Shown: positions 23,939-33,695 of the stretch, piece after piece | Layout of the letters: every line of letters begins with the position of its first letter | How positions within the stretch are numbered: the stretch's first letter is position 1 | Assembly (NCBI RefSeq): GCF_020852615.1 | Contig: NZ_JADZAJ010000012.1 | Coordinates: forward strand, 1-59,552 | Length of the DNA stretch: 59,552 bases | DNA from: Nitrosomonas sp. | GTDB taxonomy: Bacteria; Pseudomonadota; Gammaproteobacteria; Burkholderiales; Nitrosomonadaceae | Reading direction: 5' to 3' | Notes under the pieces: generated by a model | The model's input: only the letters and a program-made list of their open reading frames with translations | Told to the model about the DNA's origin: nothing | Databases searched by the model: none | Made by a program: the position numbers and the translations under genes

Positions 23939-25372
23939 ATGCGTTATCTCTCAACTCGGGGCGGTATGTCGCCCAAAACATTTACTGAAATACTGCTGAC
24001 CGGCCTGGCTCCTGATGGCGGGCTGGCCATGCCGGAGGTCTATCCCGAAATCAGCCCGGCCACGCTCGAATCCTGGCGGCCGCTGGACTATCCATCGCTG
24101 GCATTCGAGATTCTGTCACGCTTTATGGACGATATCCCGGCTGGTGATTTGCACACACTCATTGCGCGCACCTACACATCTGATATTTTTGGCAGCAAGG
24201 AGATCACACCCGTCCAGATGCTCGAGCCCGGACTGTATCTGCTGCATCTGTCCAACGGCCCCACTTTGGCGTTCAAGGACATGGCCATGCAATTTCTGGG
24301 CAACCTGTTTGAATATGTCCTCACAAAGCGTGGCGAAGAATTGAATATCCTGGGCGCAACTTCCGGGGATACCGGCTCCAGTGCGGAATATGCCATGCGC
24401 GGGAAGCGGGGAATCCGCGTATTCATGTTGTCACCTTATGGAAAAATGAGCACTTTCCAGACAGCACAAATGTTCTCGTTACAGGATAACAATATCTTCA
24501 ATATTGCGATCGAAGGCGTATTTGATGATTGCCAGGATATCGTCAAAGCAGTCAGTAACGATCAGACATTCAAACAAAAATATCGGATCGGCGCGGTCAA
24601 CTCGATCAACTGGGCACGAATTGCTGCCCAGGTGGTTTACTACTTTAAGGCTTATTTTGCGGTTACCCGCTCCAGCGGTGAGACAGTTTCTTTTTCTGTT
24701 CCTTCCGGCAATTTCGGCAACATTTTTGCCGGCCATGTTGCTCGCATGATGGGCCTGCCAGTCAGGAAACTGGTTCTGGCCACCAATGAAAACGATGTAC
24801 TGGATGAATTTTTCCGCACGGGCCTGTATCGCCCCCGTTCAACTGCGGAAACAAAACAAACCAGCAGCCCCTCCATGGATATCTCCAAGGCCTCTAATTT
24901 TGAACGATTCATTTTTGATCTGACCGGGCGCGATGCCGGACAAGTTAAAACACTCTGGAAATCAGTTGATCAGGGCGGTGCATTTGATCTTTCCAACACT
25001 GATCTATGGAAAAAAATTGCTGATTTCGGTATCACTTCAGGAACCAGCAGCCACACCGCCCGTATTCATACCATCCGCGAAACCTATCGTAAATTTAATA
25101 CCCTGATTGATACGCATACTGCAGATGGACTAAAAGTTGGTATGGAATTACGTGAACCGGATATCCCGCTGGTCTGTCTGGAAACCGCACTGCCAGCCAA
25201 ATTTGCTGACAGCATCCGGGAAGCGGTGGGTTTTGAGCCGCAACGGCCCGCAGGATATGACGATCTGGAAAGCTTGCCGCAACGTTTTGAACGCATGGCT
25301 GTAGATACTGAACAAGTCAAGCAATTCATCATCAGACAAACAGATTCATCAGGCAAAATGAACCCGGCATGA
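23939..25372 (+). CDS. thrC: Threonine synthase
   Basis: The 477-residue product shows the long-form threonine synthase N-terminus MRYLSTRG, the PLP lysine in LAFKDMAMQFLG, the ATSGDTGSSAEYA loop, and VPSGNFGNIFAG. It converts O-phosphohomoserine to threonine and is the last step of the pathway begun by hom just upstream. Length is typical for the proteobacterial long form. I saw no homoserine kinase gene in the window, so thrB lies elsewhere. Confidence 0.96.
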   Translation: MRYLSTRGGMSPKTFTEILLTGLAPDGGLAMPEVYPEISPATLESWRPLDYPSLAFEILSRFMDDIPAGDLHTLIARTYTSDIFGSKEITPVQMLEPGLYLLHLSNGPTLAFKDMAMQFLGNLFEYVLTKRGEELNILGATSGDTGSSAEYAMRGKRGIRVFMLSPYGKMSTFQTAQMFSLQDNNIFNIAIEGVFDDCQDIVKAVSNDQTFKQKYRIGAVNSINWARIAAQVVYYFKAYFAVTRSSGETVSFSVPSGNFGNIFAGHVARMMGLPVRKLVLATNENDVLDEFFRTGLYRPRSTAETKQTSSPSMDISKASNFERFIFDLTGRDAGQVKTLWKSVDQGGAFDLSNTDLWKKIADFGITSGTSSHTARIHTIRETYRKFNTLIDTHTADGLKVGMELREPDIPLVCLETALPAKFADSIREAVGFEPQRPAGYDDLESLPQRFERMAVDTEQVKQFIIRQTDSSGKMNPA

Positions 25373-25424
25373 AAGGTTGAGTGGAATCCTGATATATTGC
25401 TAACCTTCCCCCCTGGGTAATGTC

Positions 25425-25465
25425 ATAAAAACATCATTTTCTTTCCCCGATCAGGGTGTTTTTAT
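25425..25465. repeat. Inverted repeat between thrC and sdhB
   Basis: ATAAAAACA (25425-25433) is perfectly complementary to TGTTTTTAT (25457-25465). The arms are AT-only apart from one pair, so the hairpin would be weak. It lies 53 bases after the thrC stop and 35 before the sdhB start and could be a weak terminator or a binding site. Confidence 0.4.
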
Positions 25466-25500
25466 AACCAGACTGCAACAAACGGAAAAAGGAGTGCGTT

Positions 25501-26196
25501 ATGCTGTTTTCGATTAGCCGTTATGATCCGGACAAGGATGGAAAGCCATACATGCAGGATTATGATGTAGCGCTTGAGCCCACGGATAAAATGCTTTTGG
25601 ATGCATTGATACGCATCAAAACCATTGATGACAGTCTTAGTCTGCGGCGCTCCTGCCGGGAAGGTGTCTGTGGTTCCGATGCCATGAATATCAATGGCCG
25701 CAACGGACTGGCGTGTATCACTCCGCTTGCCGGGTTGCGCGAGCCGGTGGAAATCCGACCTTTGCCGGGATTACCGATCATTCGGGATCTGATCGTCGAT
25801 ATGAGCCAGTTTTTCAAGCAATATCATTCGATCAAGCCCTATCTGATTAACAATGACCCGCCACCGGAAACCGAGCGACTGCAATCTCAGGAAGAGCGCG
25901 CTCAGCTGGACGGGCTCTATGAATGTATTCTATGCGCCTGCTGCACCACAGCCTGTCCGTCATTCTGGTGGAACCCCGATAAATTTATCGGGCCGGCCGG
26001 CCTGCTGCAGGCTTATCGTTTTCTGGCCGACAGCCGGGATCAGGCCACTTCTGAACGACTGGACGATCTGGAAGATCCATACCGTTTGTTCCGTTGCCAT
26101 TCCATCATGAATTGTGTTGATGCCTGCCCCAAGGGACTGAACCCCACCGCCGCAATAGAAAGCATAAAAGCCATGATGCTGAACAAAACAGTATGA
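25501..26196 (+). CDS. sdhB: Succinate dehydrogenase iron-sulfur subunit
   Basis: The 231-residue product has the three Fe-S binding blocks of Sdh[22 protein letters not shown] for the [2Fe-2S] cluster, [12 protein letters not shown], and [17 protein letters not shown] for the [4Fe-4S] and [3Fe-4S] clusters. It passes electrons from the flavin subunit to quinone in complex II. An AAAGGAG site precedes the ATG. The other subunits (sdhC, D, A), which normally sit directly upstream, are absent; thrC is there instead. The stop overlaps the sdhE start (ATGA). Confidence 0.97.
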   Translation: MLFSISRYDPDKDGKPYMQDYDVALEPTDKMLLDALIRIKTIDDSLSLRRSCREGVCGSDAMNINGRNGLACITPLAGLREPVEIRPLPGLPIIRDLIVDMSQFFKQYHSIKPYLINNDPPPETERLQSQEERAQLDGLYECILCACCTTACPSFWWNPDKFIGPAGLLQAYRFLADSRDQATSERLDDLEDPYRLFRCHSIMNCVDACPKGLNPTAAIESIKAMMLNKTV

Positions 26197-26459
26197 ATAA
26201 CCCAACCCGCATGCGCTGGCGCTGTCGCCGCGGCATGCTGGAGCTGGACATCATTCTGCAGCGCTTTATGGATAACCACTACGAGCAGCTGGATGAACAC
26301 CGGCTTACATTGTTTGAAGCATTACTGCTGCTCCCCGATCATGACCTGTGGAGCAGGATTATCCGCAATGCAGAAATACCGGACGATCCGTTTCAACCCG
26401 TATTGACGCTGTTACAGGAAAATCACCTCGCAGATCAGACATCCACGAAAAAAATTTAA
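26193..26459 (+). CDS. sdhE: Succinate dehydrogenase flavinylation factor
   Basis: The 88-residue product contains [17 protein letters not shown], the RGxxE-type motif of the SdhE/YgfY family (here RRGMLELD), followed by the helical bundle ending [14 protein letters not shown]. SdhE promotes covalent FAD attachment to SdhA. It overlaps the sdhB stop by 4 bp, so it is translationally coupled to sdhB. gltA follows 23 bp downstream. Confidence 0.94.
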   Translation: MNNPTRMRWRCRRGMLELDIILQRFMDNHYEQLDEHRLTLFEALLLLPDHDLWSRIIRNAEIPDDPFQPVLTLLQENHLADQTSTKKI

Positions 26460-26482
26460 ATACAGGATCAATGGAGAAAATT

Positions 26483-27766
26483 ATGCCCCCACAAAAAGTT
26501 GCCACGTTATCACTGGGTGAAGGCAGGCAAGTGATTGAACTACCCATTTTGTCCGGTAATGAAGGCCCTGACGTTATTGATATTCGCTCGCTGCATTCGC
26601 AAAACGGCATGTTTACCTATGATCCCGGTTTTGTGTCGACAGCAAGCTGCAAATCAGCCATTACCTATATTGACGGGGACAAAGGTGTTCTGCTGTACCG
26701 CGGCTACCCCATTGAGCAACTGGCTACCCGTTGTGATTTTATGGAAGTCAGTTATCTGCTGTTAAACGGTGAATTACCGTCTCCTGATCAGAAAACACAA
26801 TTTGTGGACAGCATTAAAAGCCATACGATGCTGCATGAACAACTGATCAAATTTCTCAGTGGATTTCGCCGTGATGCCCATCCCATGGCTGTTATGGTTG
26901 GCGTGGTCGGGGCATTGTCGGCCTTTTATCACGATGCCATGGATGTATCTGATGCCCAGCATCGCGAGCAGTCCATATTCCGCCTGATCGCCAAATTACC
27001 GACAATCACGGCGATTGCCTATAAATACAATATCGGCCAGCCTTTCATCTATCCACGCAATGATCTGGATTTCACGGAAAACTTCCTGCACATGATGTTT
27101 GCCACACCGGCCGAAAAGTACAAGCCCAATCCGGTTATCGTCAGAGCACTGGATCGCATCCTGATTCTGCATGCTGATCACGAGCAGAATGCCTCCACCT
27201 CAACTGTTCGCCTGGCCGGCTCAAGCGGAGCAAACCCGTTTGCCTGCATCTCGGCCGGGATTACCTGTTTATGGGGTCCGGCACATGGCGGTGCAAACGA
27301 AGCCTGCCTCAACATGCTGGAACAGATTGGCGATGTTTCACGTATCAGCGAATACATTGCCCGGGCTAAAGACAAAAATGATCCTTTCCGGCTGATGGGA
27401 TTTGGTCACCGCGTCTACAAAAACTTTGATCCACGGGCAACGCTGATGCGTGAAACCTGTCACGAAGTTCTGGATGAGCTGGGATTACACAATGATCGCC
27501 TGTTCAAGCTGGCACTGGAGCTGGAAAAAATTGCCCTGGAAGATGATTATTTCATCAGCAAGAAACTGTATCCCAACGTTGATTTTTACTCGGGGATTGT
27601 GCAACGTGCGCTGGGCATTCCAACATCCATGTTTACTGCCATTTTTGCTACTGCCCGCACCGTTGGCTGGGTTGCTCAGTGGAATGAAATGATTTCCGAT
27701 CCGGAACAGAAAATAGGCAGGCCCCGCCAATTGTACGTTGGTGCCCCTCGCAGAGATGTACCATAA
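26483..27766 (+). CDS. gltA: Citrate synthase (type II)
   Basis: The product has 427 residues from the ATG at 26483, equal to E. coli GltA. I chose this start because GGAG lies 6 bases upstream; an ATG at 26471 would add four residues. Signatures include [25 protein letters not shown], the catalytic [13 protein letters not shown] and [15 protein letters not shown], and the C-terminal RPRQLYVG. It condenses oxaloacetate with acetyl-CoA to enter the TCA cycle. The gene lies between sdhE and sucA, all on one strand. Confidence 0.96.
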   Translation: MPPQKVATLSLGEGRQVIELPILSGNEGPDVIDIRSLHSQNGMFTYDPGFVSTASCKSAITYIDGDKGVLLYRGYPIEQLATRCDFMEVSYLLLNGELPSPDQKTQFVDSIKSHTMLHEQLIKFLSGFRRDAHPMAVMVGVVGALSAFYHDAMDVSDAQHREQSIFRLIAKLPTITAIAYKYNIGQPFIYPRNDLDFTENFLHMMFATPAEKYKPNPVIVRALDRILILHADHEQNASTSTVRLAGSSGANPFACISAGITCLWGPAHGGANEACLNMLEQIGDVSRISEYIARAKDKNDPFRLMGFGHRVYKNFDPRATLMRETCHEVLDELGLHNDRLFKLALELEKIALEDDYFISKKLYPNVDFYSGIVQRALGIPTSMFTAIFATARTVGWVAQWNEMISDPEQKIGRPRQLYVGAPRRDVP

Positions 27767-27932
27767 CAACCGCAACCGCAACGGCCTTGCCAGGCCGGCA
27801 CAGGGCTTGTAATCAGATCTGCAGCAACTGGCAAGTGCAGTTAACCTTGCTGATGTTTTTCACTTGCCAGTTGTTCAGTCTTCCGGCGATCTGAAAAATA
27901 TTGCTGTGATTTCGCAGACTCAGGTGGCTACC

Positions 27933-30791
27933 GTGATAAAACAACTTTTAGAAGATTCCAAACTGTTCGGTGCGAATGCAGCATTCATTGAAATGCTCTA
28001 CGAACATTATCTGGAAGATCCATCCGGAGTCCCGGATCAATGGCGTCAATATTTTGATTCTCTGCAGCCAACGGGAACCATCTCTACACGAGATATTTCC
28101 CATACACCTATTGTTGAATCACTGGTACGTTCTGCCACCCGGCGGCAATCACCTCTGACTGAAACCTCTATCAGACAGGCAACCGAACAGCCTTCTGATA
28201 TTGAGGTACAGGAGCGCAAGCAGGTGGCCGTGCTGCAGCTGATCAACACATACCGTTTTCTGGGTGTGCGCAGAGCCAATCTCGACCCGCTCGGCCTGCA
28301 GCAGAAACAGGATATTCCCGAGCTCGATCCGGCATTCCATGGACTGGCTGATACAGATATGGACAAGGTATTCCATACCGGATCGCTGGTTGGTCCCGAC
28401 CACGCCAGTCTGCGCGAAATTCTGCATCGGCTGCAGCAAACCTACTGCGGCAGTATTGGTACCGAGTACATGCATATCGCCGATACCAGACAAAAACGCT
28501 GGATACAAAACCGGCTGGAATCCATCAATGCACAGCCCAGCTTCACAGCTGAATACAAGCACCATATTCTTGAGCGGCTCACTGCGGCAGAAGGGCTGGA
28601 AAAATATCTGCACAACCGTTATGTCGGCCAGAAACGCTTTTCCGGAGAAGGTAACGAAAGCCTGATTCCATTACTGGACAAGCTGCTGCAGCACGCCGGC
28701 ACTGCAGGCGCACTGGAAATTGTCATGGGAATGGCACACCGTGGCCGCCTGAATGTCCTGGTCAACACGCTGGGGAAAATGCCTTCCGAACTGTTCCAGG
28801 AATTTGAAGGCAAAAATCCGCAAACCCTGACATCAGGGGACGTCAAATATCACCAGGGATTTTCCTCTGCAGTCATGACCCCGGGCGGTATCACGCGCCT
28901 GGCACTGGCATTCAATCCGTCACACCTTGAAATTATCAACCCGGTAGTGGAAGGTTCAGTACGTGCCCGGCAACATCGCTATGGTGACAGGAATGGAGAC
29001 CAGATCATCCCGGTGCTGATCCACGGAGATGCTGCCTTCGCCGGACAGGGTGTCGTGATGGAAACGCTGAATCTGTCACAAACACGCGGTTATGGCACAG
29101 GCGGAACCATCCATATCATCATCAACAACCAGATCGGCTTCACCACATCAGACCCGCGCGACAGTCGCTCAACCCTGTATTGCACCGATGTCGTCAAGAT
29201 GATTGAAGCACCGGTTCTGCACGTCAGCGGAGATGATCCTGAAGCAGTGGTGCTGGCAACAGAAATTGCATTTGATTTCCGCATGCAGTTTCATAAAGAT
29301 GTCGTGATTGACCTGGTCTGTTTCCGTAAACAGGGACATAACGAGCAGGATGAGCCAATGGTTACCCAGCCCTCAATGTACCGCGTCATTCACCAGCACC
29401 CGGGCACCCGTAAACTGTATGCTGACAGGCTTGTCCGCCAGAGCATCATTACAGAAGCCGAAGTGGAAAACATGATGAATGCCTATCAGGAAGCCATGGA
29501 TGAAGGGCGCAACCCCAATGCGACTATCTGCTATGACTACAAATCCCCCAATACAGCCAACTGGGCACCCTTCCTGATTTCTGAAAACTGGAGTCAACCG
29601 GTAAAAACCGGAATGGCTGTTGAAGACCTGCAATATCTGTCAGAACGCCTGACTACTATTCCCGCCACATTCAAGCTACACCCAAGAGTTGAGAAAATTA
29701 TCGAAGATCGTCAGAAAATGGGTGAAGGCAGCTTGCCGCTGGATTGGGGGATGGCTGAAAATCTCGCCTATGCGGCCCTGCTGAAAGAAGGTTGCCCTGT
29801 TCGCCTTTCCGGGCAGGATTGCGGACGCGGTACTTTCTTCCATCGCCATGCTGTCCTGCACGACCAGAACCGCGAACAGGATCAGTGGGAGGATGGTATC
29901 TACGTTCCCTTGCGCCACATTTCCCCCAGGCAGTCCGATTTTGTCATTATTGATTCAATCCTGTCGGAAGAAGCGGTACTGGGCTTTGAATACGGCTATG
30001 CCACAGCCCAGCCGGATGAGCTTGTCATCTGGGAAGCGCAGTTTGGAGATTTCGCCAATGGCGCTCAAGTGGTCATTGATCAGTTTATTGCTTCAGGGGA
30101 AGCAAAATGGGGGCGCCTGTGCGGTCTGGTGCTGCTGCTGCCCCACGGTTATGAAGGACAGGGGCCGGAACATTCATCTGCCCGTCTGGAGCGCTATCTG
30201 CAGTTATGCGCTGAATACAACATTCAAGTATGTGTCCCTTCCACGCCGGCACAGATTTTCCATCTGCTGCGGCGCCAGATTATCCGACCGATACGTAAGC
30301 CACTAATCGTTATGTCACCCAAAAGCATGCTGCGCCACAAGGAAGCCACATCATCGCTAAACGAACTGGCTGACGGCCATTTCCAGCCCATCATCCCCGA
30401 AACAGAATCACTTGAAACAGACAAGATAAAACGGCTGATTATCTGCAGTGGAAAAATATATTACGAACTGATCGCCTACCGGCGTGAACATGCTGTCACC
30501 AACATGGCAATCATCCGGCTGGAACAGCTTTACCCTTTCCCGCATGCAGATTTTCAGGCCCAGATAGATCAGTACAGCCACACCAGAGAAATTCTCTGGT
30601 GTCAGGAAGAACCGGGCAACCAGGGCGCCTGGCACCGTATCCAGCATTATCTGTTACGGCACATGCGACCCGACCAGACCCTCGGCTACGCGCTCCGCCC
30701 CTCTTCCGCTTCACCATCAGTCGGTTATCTGGCAATGGACAGGCTCAGGCAGAAGCAGCTGATCGAAGCTGCATTTCGCGACACAATCTGA
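27933..30791 (+). CDS. sucA: 2-oxoglutarate dehydrogenase E1 component
   Basis: The product has about 952 residues from a GTG at 27933, supported by AGGTGG 5 bases before it; the frame is open from a TTG at 27864. It begins with the E1o N-terminal helix (FIEMLYEHYLEDPSGVPDQWRQYF) and carries thiamine-diphosphate enzyme motifs MGMAHRGRLNVL, GDAAFAGQGVV, and the C-terminal transketolase-like domain (LLPHGYEGQGPEHSSARLERYL). It decarboxylates 2-oxoglutarate and transfers the succinyl group to the lipoyl domain of SucB, encoded 21 bp downstream. Confidence 0.95.
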   Translation: MIKQLLEDSKLFGANAAFIEMLYEHYLEDPSGVPDQWRQYFDSLQPTGTISTRDISHTPIVESLVRSATRRQSPLTETSIRQATEQPSDIEVQERKQVAVLQLINTYRFLGVRRANLDPLGLQQKQDIPELDPAFHGLADTDMDKVFHTGSLVGPDHASLREILHRLQQTYCGSIGTEYMHIADTRQKRWIQNRLESINAQPSFTAEYKHHILERLTAAEGLEKYLHNRYVGQKRFSGEGNESLIPLLDKLLQHAGTAGALEIVMGMAHRGRLNVLVNTLGKMPSELFQEFEGKNPQTLTSGDVKYHQGFSSAVMTPGGITRLALAFNPSHLEIINPVVEGSVRARQHRYGDRNGDQIIPVLIHGDAAFAGQGVVMETLNLSQTRGYGTGGTIHIIINNQIGFTTSDPRDSRSTLYCTDVVKMIEAPVLHVSGDDPEAVVLATEIAFDFRMQFHKDVVIDLVCFRKQGHNEQDEPMVTQPSMYRVIHQHPGTRKLYADRLVRQSIITEAEVENMMNAYQEAMDEGRNPNATICYDYKSPNTANWAPFLISENWSQPVKTGMAVEDLQYLSERLTTIPATFKLHPRVEKIIEDRQKMGEGSLPLDWGMAENLAYAALLKEGCPVRLSGQDCGRGTFFHRHAVLHDQNREQDQWEDGIYVPLRHISPRQSDFVIIDSILSEEAVLGFEYGYATAQPDELVIWEAQFGDFANGAQVVIDQFIASGEAKWGRLCGLVLLLPHGYEGQGPEHSSARLERYLQLCAEYNIQVCVPSTPAQIFHLLRRQIIRPIRKPLIVMSPKSMLRHKEATSSLNELADGHFQPIIPETESLETDKIKRLIICSGKIYYELIAYRREHAVTNMAIIRLEQLYPFPHADFQAQIDQYSHTREILWCQEEPGNQGAWHRIQHYLLRHMRPDQTLGYALRPSSASPSVGYLAMDRLRQKQLIEAAFRDTI

Positions 30792-30812
30792 AAAAACTCA
30801 GGAGAGTTCACT

Positions 30813-32069
30813 ATGCTGATCGAAATCAAAGTCCCTGCATTATCGGAATCAGTAGCGGAAGCCACATTGATTAACTGGCACAAACGGCAGGGCGATCATG
30901 TCGAACGGGGTGAAAACCTGATTGATATTGAAACCGATAAAGTTGTTCTGGAGCTCCCTGCCCCGCAATCCGGAGTGCTTGCTGAAATTATCAAAGGTGA
31001 TGGTGCTACTGTTATCAGCGGAGAACTCATCGCCCGCATCGATACTGCGGCCAAAGAAACGAAAGCCACTGCGCAGCAACCGGAAACAGCAGAATCTGTG
31101 ACACCCCCCGCAGATGTTATGCAACTCCTGATGCCTGCAGCCAGAAAAGCAGCAGAAGAGAATAACCTTGTTGCAGAGGAAATTGCTGCAATTCACGGCA
31201 CAGGCCGTGGCGGACGTATCACTAAAGAAGATGTGCTGGATCATATTAAAAATATCACTACCAGCACTTCTTCCAGTCAGCAACCTGATTCGAAAACTGA
31301 CCAGGTCGTCAGCACAACCCAGACCACCGGTACTTCTTCATCAGCAGCTAATCAGATAACAGAATCGGGGCGAATGGAGAAACGCATCCCCATGACACGT
31401 TTACGCATGCGCATTGCTGAACGGCTGGTGCAATCCCAATCTACGGCAGCCATTCTGACCACCTTCAATGAAGTCAATATGCAGGCAATCATGGATTTGC
31501 GCACCCGCTACAAAACCAGCTTTGAAAAGGAATATGGCGTCAAACTTGGCTTTACCTCATTTTTCGTCAAGGCTGCCGTTGCAGCCCTCAAGAAATTCCC
31601 TATCATCAACGCATCGGTGGATGGAAATGACATTATTTACCACGAGTATTACGACATTGGTATTGCCGTGGCCAGTCCACGGGGGCTGGTTGTCCCGATC
31701 ATCCGTGATGCCGACAAACTCAGCTTTGCTGAAATTGAAAAACAGGTTGCTGATCTGGCTAAACGGGCACAGGATAGCAAGCTCACGATAGAAGAACTGA
31801 CAGGTGGGACTTTTTCCATTACCAATGGGGGCGTATTTGGCTCAATGCTCTCAACACCGATCATCAACCCACCCCAAAGCGCTATTCTTGGCATTCATGC
31901 CACCAAAGAACGTCCGGTGGTGGAGAACGGCCAGATCGTAATCCGGCCGGTGAACTATCTGGCACTTTCCTATGATCACCGCATTATTGACGGACGCGAA
32001 GCTGTCCTGTCTCTTGCCGCAATCAAGGAAGCTTTAGAGTATCCGGTCAGTCCGCTGTATGAGGCTTGA
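30813..32069 (+). CDS. sucB: 2-oxoglutarate dehydrogenase E2 component (dihydrolipoamide succinyltransferase)
   Basis: The 418-residue product has one N-terminal lipoyl domain with the lipoylated lysine in ETDKVVLE (Lys43), a Thr/Ser/Gln-rich linker, a peripheral subunit-binding domain ([24 protein letters not shown]), a second linker, and the catalytic domain ending [12 protein letters not shown] with the active-site His. A GGAG site precedes the ATG. The E3 gene lpd, often next in such operons, is not present; the next gene is convergent. Confidence 0.96.
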   Translation: MLIEIKVPALSESVAEATLINWHKRQGDHVERGENLIDIETDKVVLELPAPQSGVLAEIIKGDGATVISGELIARIDTAAKETKATAQQPETAESVTPPADVMQLLMPAARKAAEENNLVAEEIAAIHGTGRGGRITKEDVLDHIKNITTSTSSSQQPDSKTDQVVSTTQTTGTSSSAANQITESGRMEKRIPMTRLRMRIAERLVQSQSTAAILTTFNEVNMQAIMDLRTRYKTSFEKEYGVKLGFTSFFVKAAVAALKKFPIINASVDGNDIIYHEYYDIGIAVASPRGLVVPIIRDADKLSFAEIEKQVADLAKRAQDSKLTIEELTGGTFSITNGGVFGSMLSTPIINPPQSAILGIHATKERPVVENGQIVIRPVNYLALSYDHRIIDGREAVLSLAAIKEALEYPVSPLYEA

Positions 32070-32204
32070 CCGGACAGGATAGATTGAAAAGTGGGGAGGA
32101 AGATTAAACGCGGGTTCCGTTCAGGGCCATTCGCTGAATAAAAACCGGCTCTGGCAACTTCAGTGTGATAAAACAGCTCTGAGCAGTAACCCGTTACGGC
32201 TGGT

Positions 32205-32978
32205 TTATTTCAACTGCAGTGAACGCTTTTTCCCTGATTTGCTGGGCCAGATCTGCTTTCCCTCATAAACAATAGGCATATCACGGTTAATTTGGGCTGC
32301 AGAAGGTTTGACTGTTACATCGACTCCCTGGCCGCACGACTCAGGTAACGGGTTGGCGGTCAGGTTACGGGTTATCTTCAATGGAGCAGGCCCTCCCTCT
32401 GCTTTACTGTCATAAATTGTGCCCAGATCGTTATGTGTCCACAGATCCACTACACCCTCTGTCTGCAATCCGCCAGGGCCTGTGATCTGGCAAATATCAA
32501 CAATAGATACCTGGAAGGTTACACTTTTCGCACAAGAACTCTTCGCGATGTTAACTGCATTCAACCGGAAAGGAACATAAGCCACCATTCCTTCCGGCAT
32601 CCCCGGGCCGCCCGCTGCCCAGAACCCGACAACTTTTTTGGCTGCATCCTGCTTGGGTTTTACGTAATCAAAAGCCGCGCGACTCAGCAAAGGTCGAATG
32701 CTATCACTCCAGTTTGATATAAAATCTGTCAACAGATTACCTTGAGGCTGGCCGTCAATTAAAACGGTTGAATCAGCACCATCCGGAAACACAACAGAAG
32801 TCCCAATCACAGGATTGGTTCCGCAGGGATGCCCAATCACCACGTTATTCGTGATTCTGACACCTTCGCTTACTGTTCCGGTTTCAAAACGAGTATGTGC
32901 AGATGTTTCCTGCCCGATCCCCAATAACATCGTTATTGCTAATGAAAATAATGATAATTCCAGTTTGCGTTTCTTCAT
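32205..32978 (-). CDS. Exported protein with predicted N-terminal histidine, function unknown
   Basis: The 257-residue product has a clear signal peptide (basic MKKRK, hydrophobic core SLFSLAITMLLGIG) and a cleavage site after TSA, which would leave His28 as the first mature residue. The mature part is rich in beta-type segments and contains four cysteines plus GHPCG (His50, Cys52) and a LWTHND segment. An exposed N-terminal His is typical of copper 'histidine brace' proteins such as YcnI, CopC and LPMOs; I see this only as a feature of the predicted cleavage, not a recognised domain. It ends in basic KSGKKRSLQLK. It is monocistronic, with its own promoter region upstream. Confidence 0.75.
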   Translation of the reverse strand: MKKRKLELSLFSLAITMLLGIGQETSAHTRFETGTVSEGVRITNNVVIGHPCGTNPVIGTSVVFPDGADSTVLIDGQPQGNLLTDFISNWSDSIRPLLSRAAFDYVKPKQDAAKKVVGFWAAGGPGMPEGMVAYVPFRLNAVNIAKSSCAKSVTFQVSIVDICQITGPGGLQTEGVVDLWTHNDLGTIYDSKAEGGPAPLKITRNLTANPLPESCGQGVDVTVKPSAAQINRDMPIVYEGKQIWPSKSGKKRSLQLK

Positions 32979-33155
32979 GTATTTACCCTTTTATTTATCA
33001 AAACCAGGCGATTGATCTGCTGTGATACCAGAACCCACCCTACCTTCTCAATAATCTGTAAAAGATGGCGACAGGTAATATCTGCAGCAACTGTTTTTTA
33101 ACGAGGATGACAAACAGCTGGGAAATATTATCTGACTGGCATAAGCGGATAACAA

Positions 33156-33172
33156 TGCGACAAATTGTCACA
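33156..33172. promoter_or_regulatory. Operator-like palindrome, downstream copy
   Basis: TGCGACAAATTGTCACA is a 17-base near-perfect palindrome (one mismatch). It shares the half-site TGCGACA/TGTCGCA with the larger palindrome at 33273-33309. It lies about 180 bases upstream of the exported-protein start, in the expected leader of its transcript. Confidence 0.45.
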
Positions 33173-33237
33173 CCTGCTAAAAAATGAAGGCCTTCCAGTT
33201 TCAGAAAAACAGGATAACCATTTGAAAAAAATGGAAA

Positions 33238-33265
33238 TTTATAAAAGAAAAAGATTATTTTTCAA
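33238..33265 (-). promoter_or_regulatory. Strong sigma-70-type promoter for the exported-protein gene
   Basis: On the reverse strand TTGAAA (33265-33260) and TATAAA (33243-33238) are separated by 16 bases within an AT-rich stretch. This points transcription at the gene starting at 32978, giving a leader of roughly 250 nt. The flanking palindrome at 33273-33309 is centred near -60 relative to the predicted start, a class I activator position. Confidence 0.6.
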
Positions 33266-33272
33266 GAGATCG

Positions 33273-33309
33273 GCTGTACAAGTGCGACAATATGTCGCAC
33301 TTGTACAGC
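33273..33309. promoter_or_regulatory. Perfect 17-bp-arm palindrome (operator or terminator stem)
   Basis: The arms GCTGTACAAGTGCGACA and its exact complement are separated by three bases (ATA). The core TGCGACA-N3-TGTCGCA is repeated in looser form at 33156-33172. It sits just upstream of the -35 box of the promoter at 33238-33265 and 100 bases after the ibaG stop. No T-tract follows on either strand, so an operator is more likely than an intrinsic terminator. The half-site resembles the YGCGRCR type reported for PrrA/RegA/RoxR regulators, an inference only. Confidence 0.6.
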
Positions 33310-33410
33310 GCCTGACAGAGCAGCAGATTTACTGACTGGCCTGTTTGCCGGATATCTCGTCCATCCGGGTGGTCAATCAGGGTGTGTTACATGGAGGTGT
33401 TATGGATTTG

Positions 33411-33662
33411 TCAGCTCGATGTTTTTGCTGCTTCCCACTGCTCCGGGGTGTAGGTCTTCATTGATAGCGCATGAATTTCCTCGCGCATCCGTTCACCGAG
33501 CGCCTGGTAAACCAGTTGATGCTGTTTGACCGTACTCTTACCCTGAAACAGCTCACTGACGATAATAGCGCCAAAATGATGGCCATCATCCCCCTCCACC
33601 CTGATCCAGGTGCAGGGTAACGCAGTTTTGATTGAATGTTCGATTGATTCTGCTGTAACCAT
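33411..33662 (-). CDS. ibaG: BolA family protein IbaG
   Basis: The 83-residue product has the BolA fold signature: GDDGHHFGAIIVSELFQGKSTVKQHQLVYQALGERM followed by IHALSMKTYTPEQW. BolA-like proteins pair with monothiol glutaredoxins to carry or sense Fe-S clusters. In many gamma- and betaproteobacteria ibaG follows the mla operon and precedes murA. Here it follows the mla genes and an ABC pair, but murA does not come next. Confidence 0.93.
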   Translation of the reverse strand: MVTAESIEHSIKTALPCTWIRVEGDDGHHFGAIIVSELFQGKSTVKQHQLVYQALGERMREEIHALSMKTYTPEQWEAAKTSS

Positions 33663-33695
33663 ATTTACTCCTGTATTTCCCGAATATCAAAATAT

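Noticed and set aside
33273..33309. Intrinsic terminator of ibaG
   Set aside because: The stem is perfect, but no T-tract follows on the reverse strand, and its core is repeated beside a promoter, so an operator fits better.
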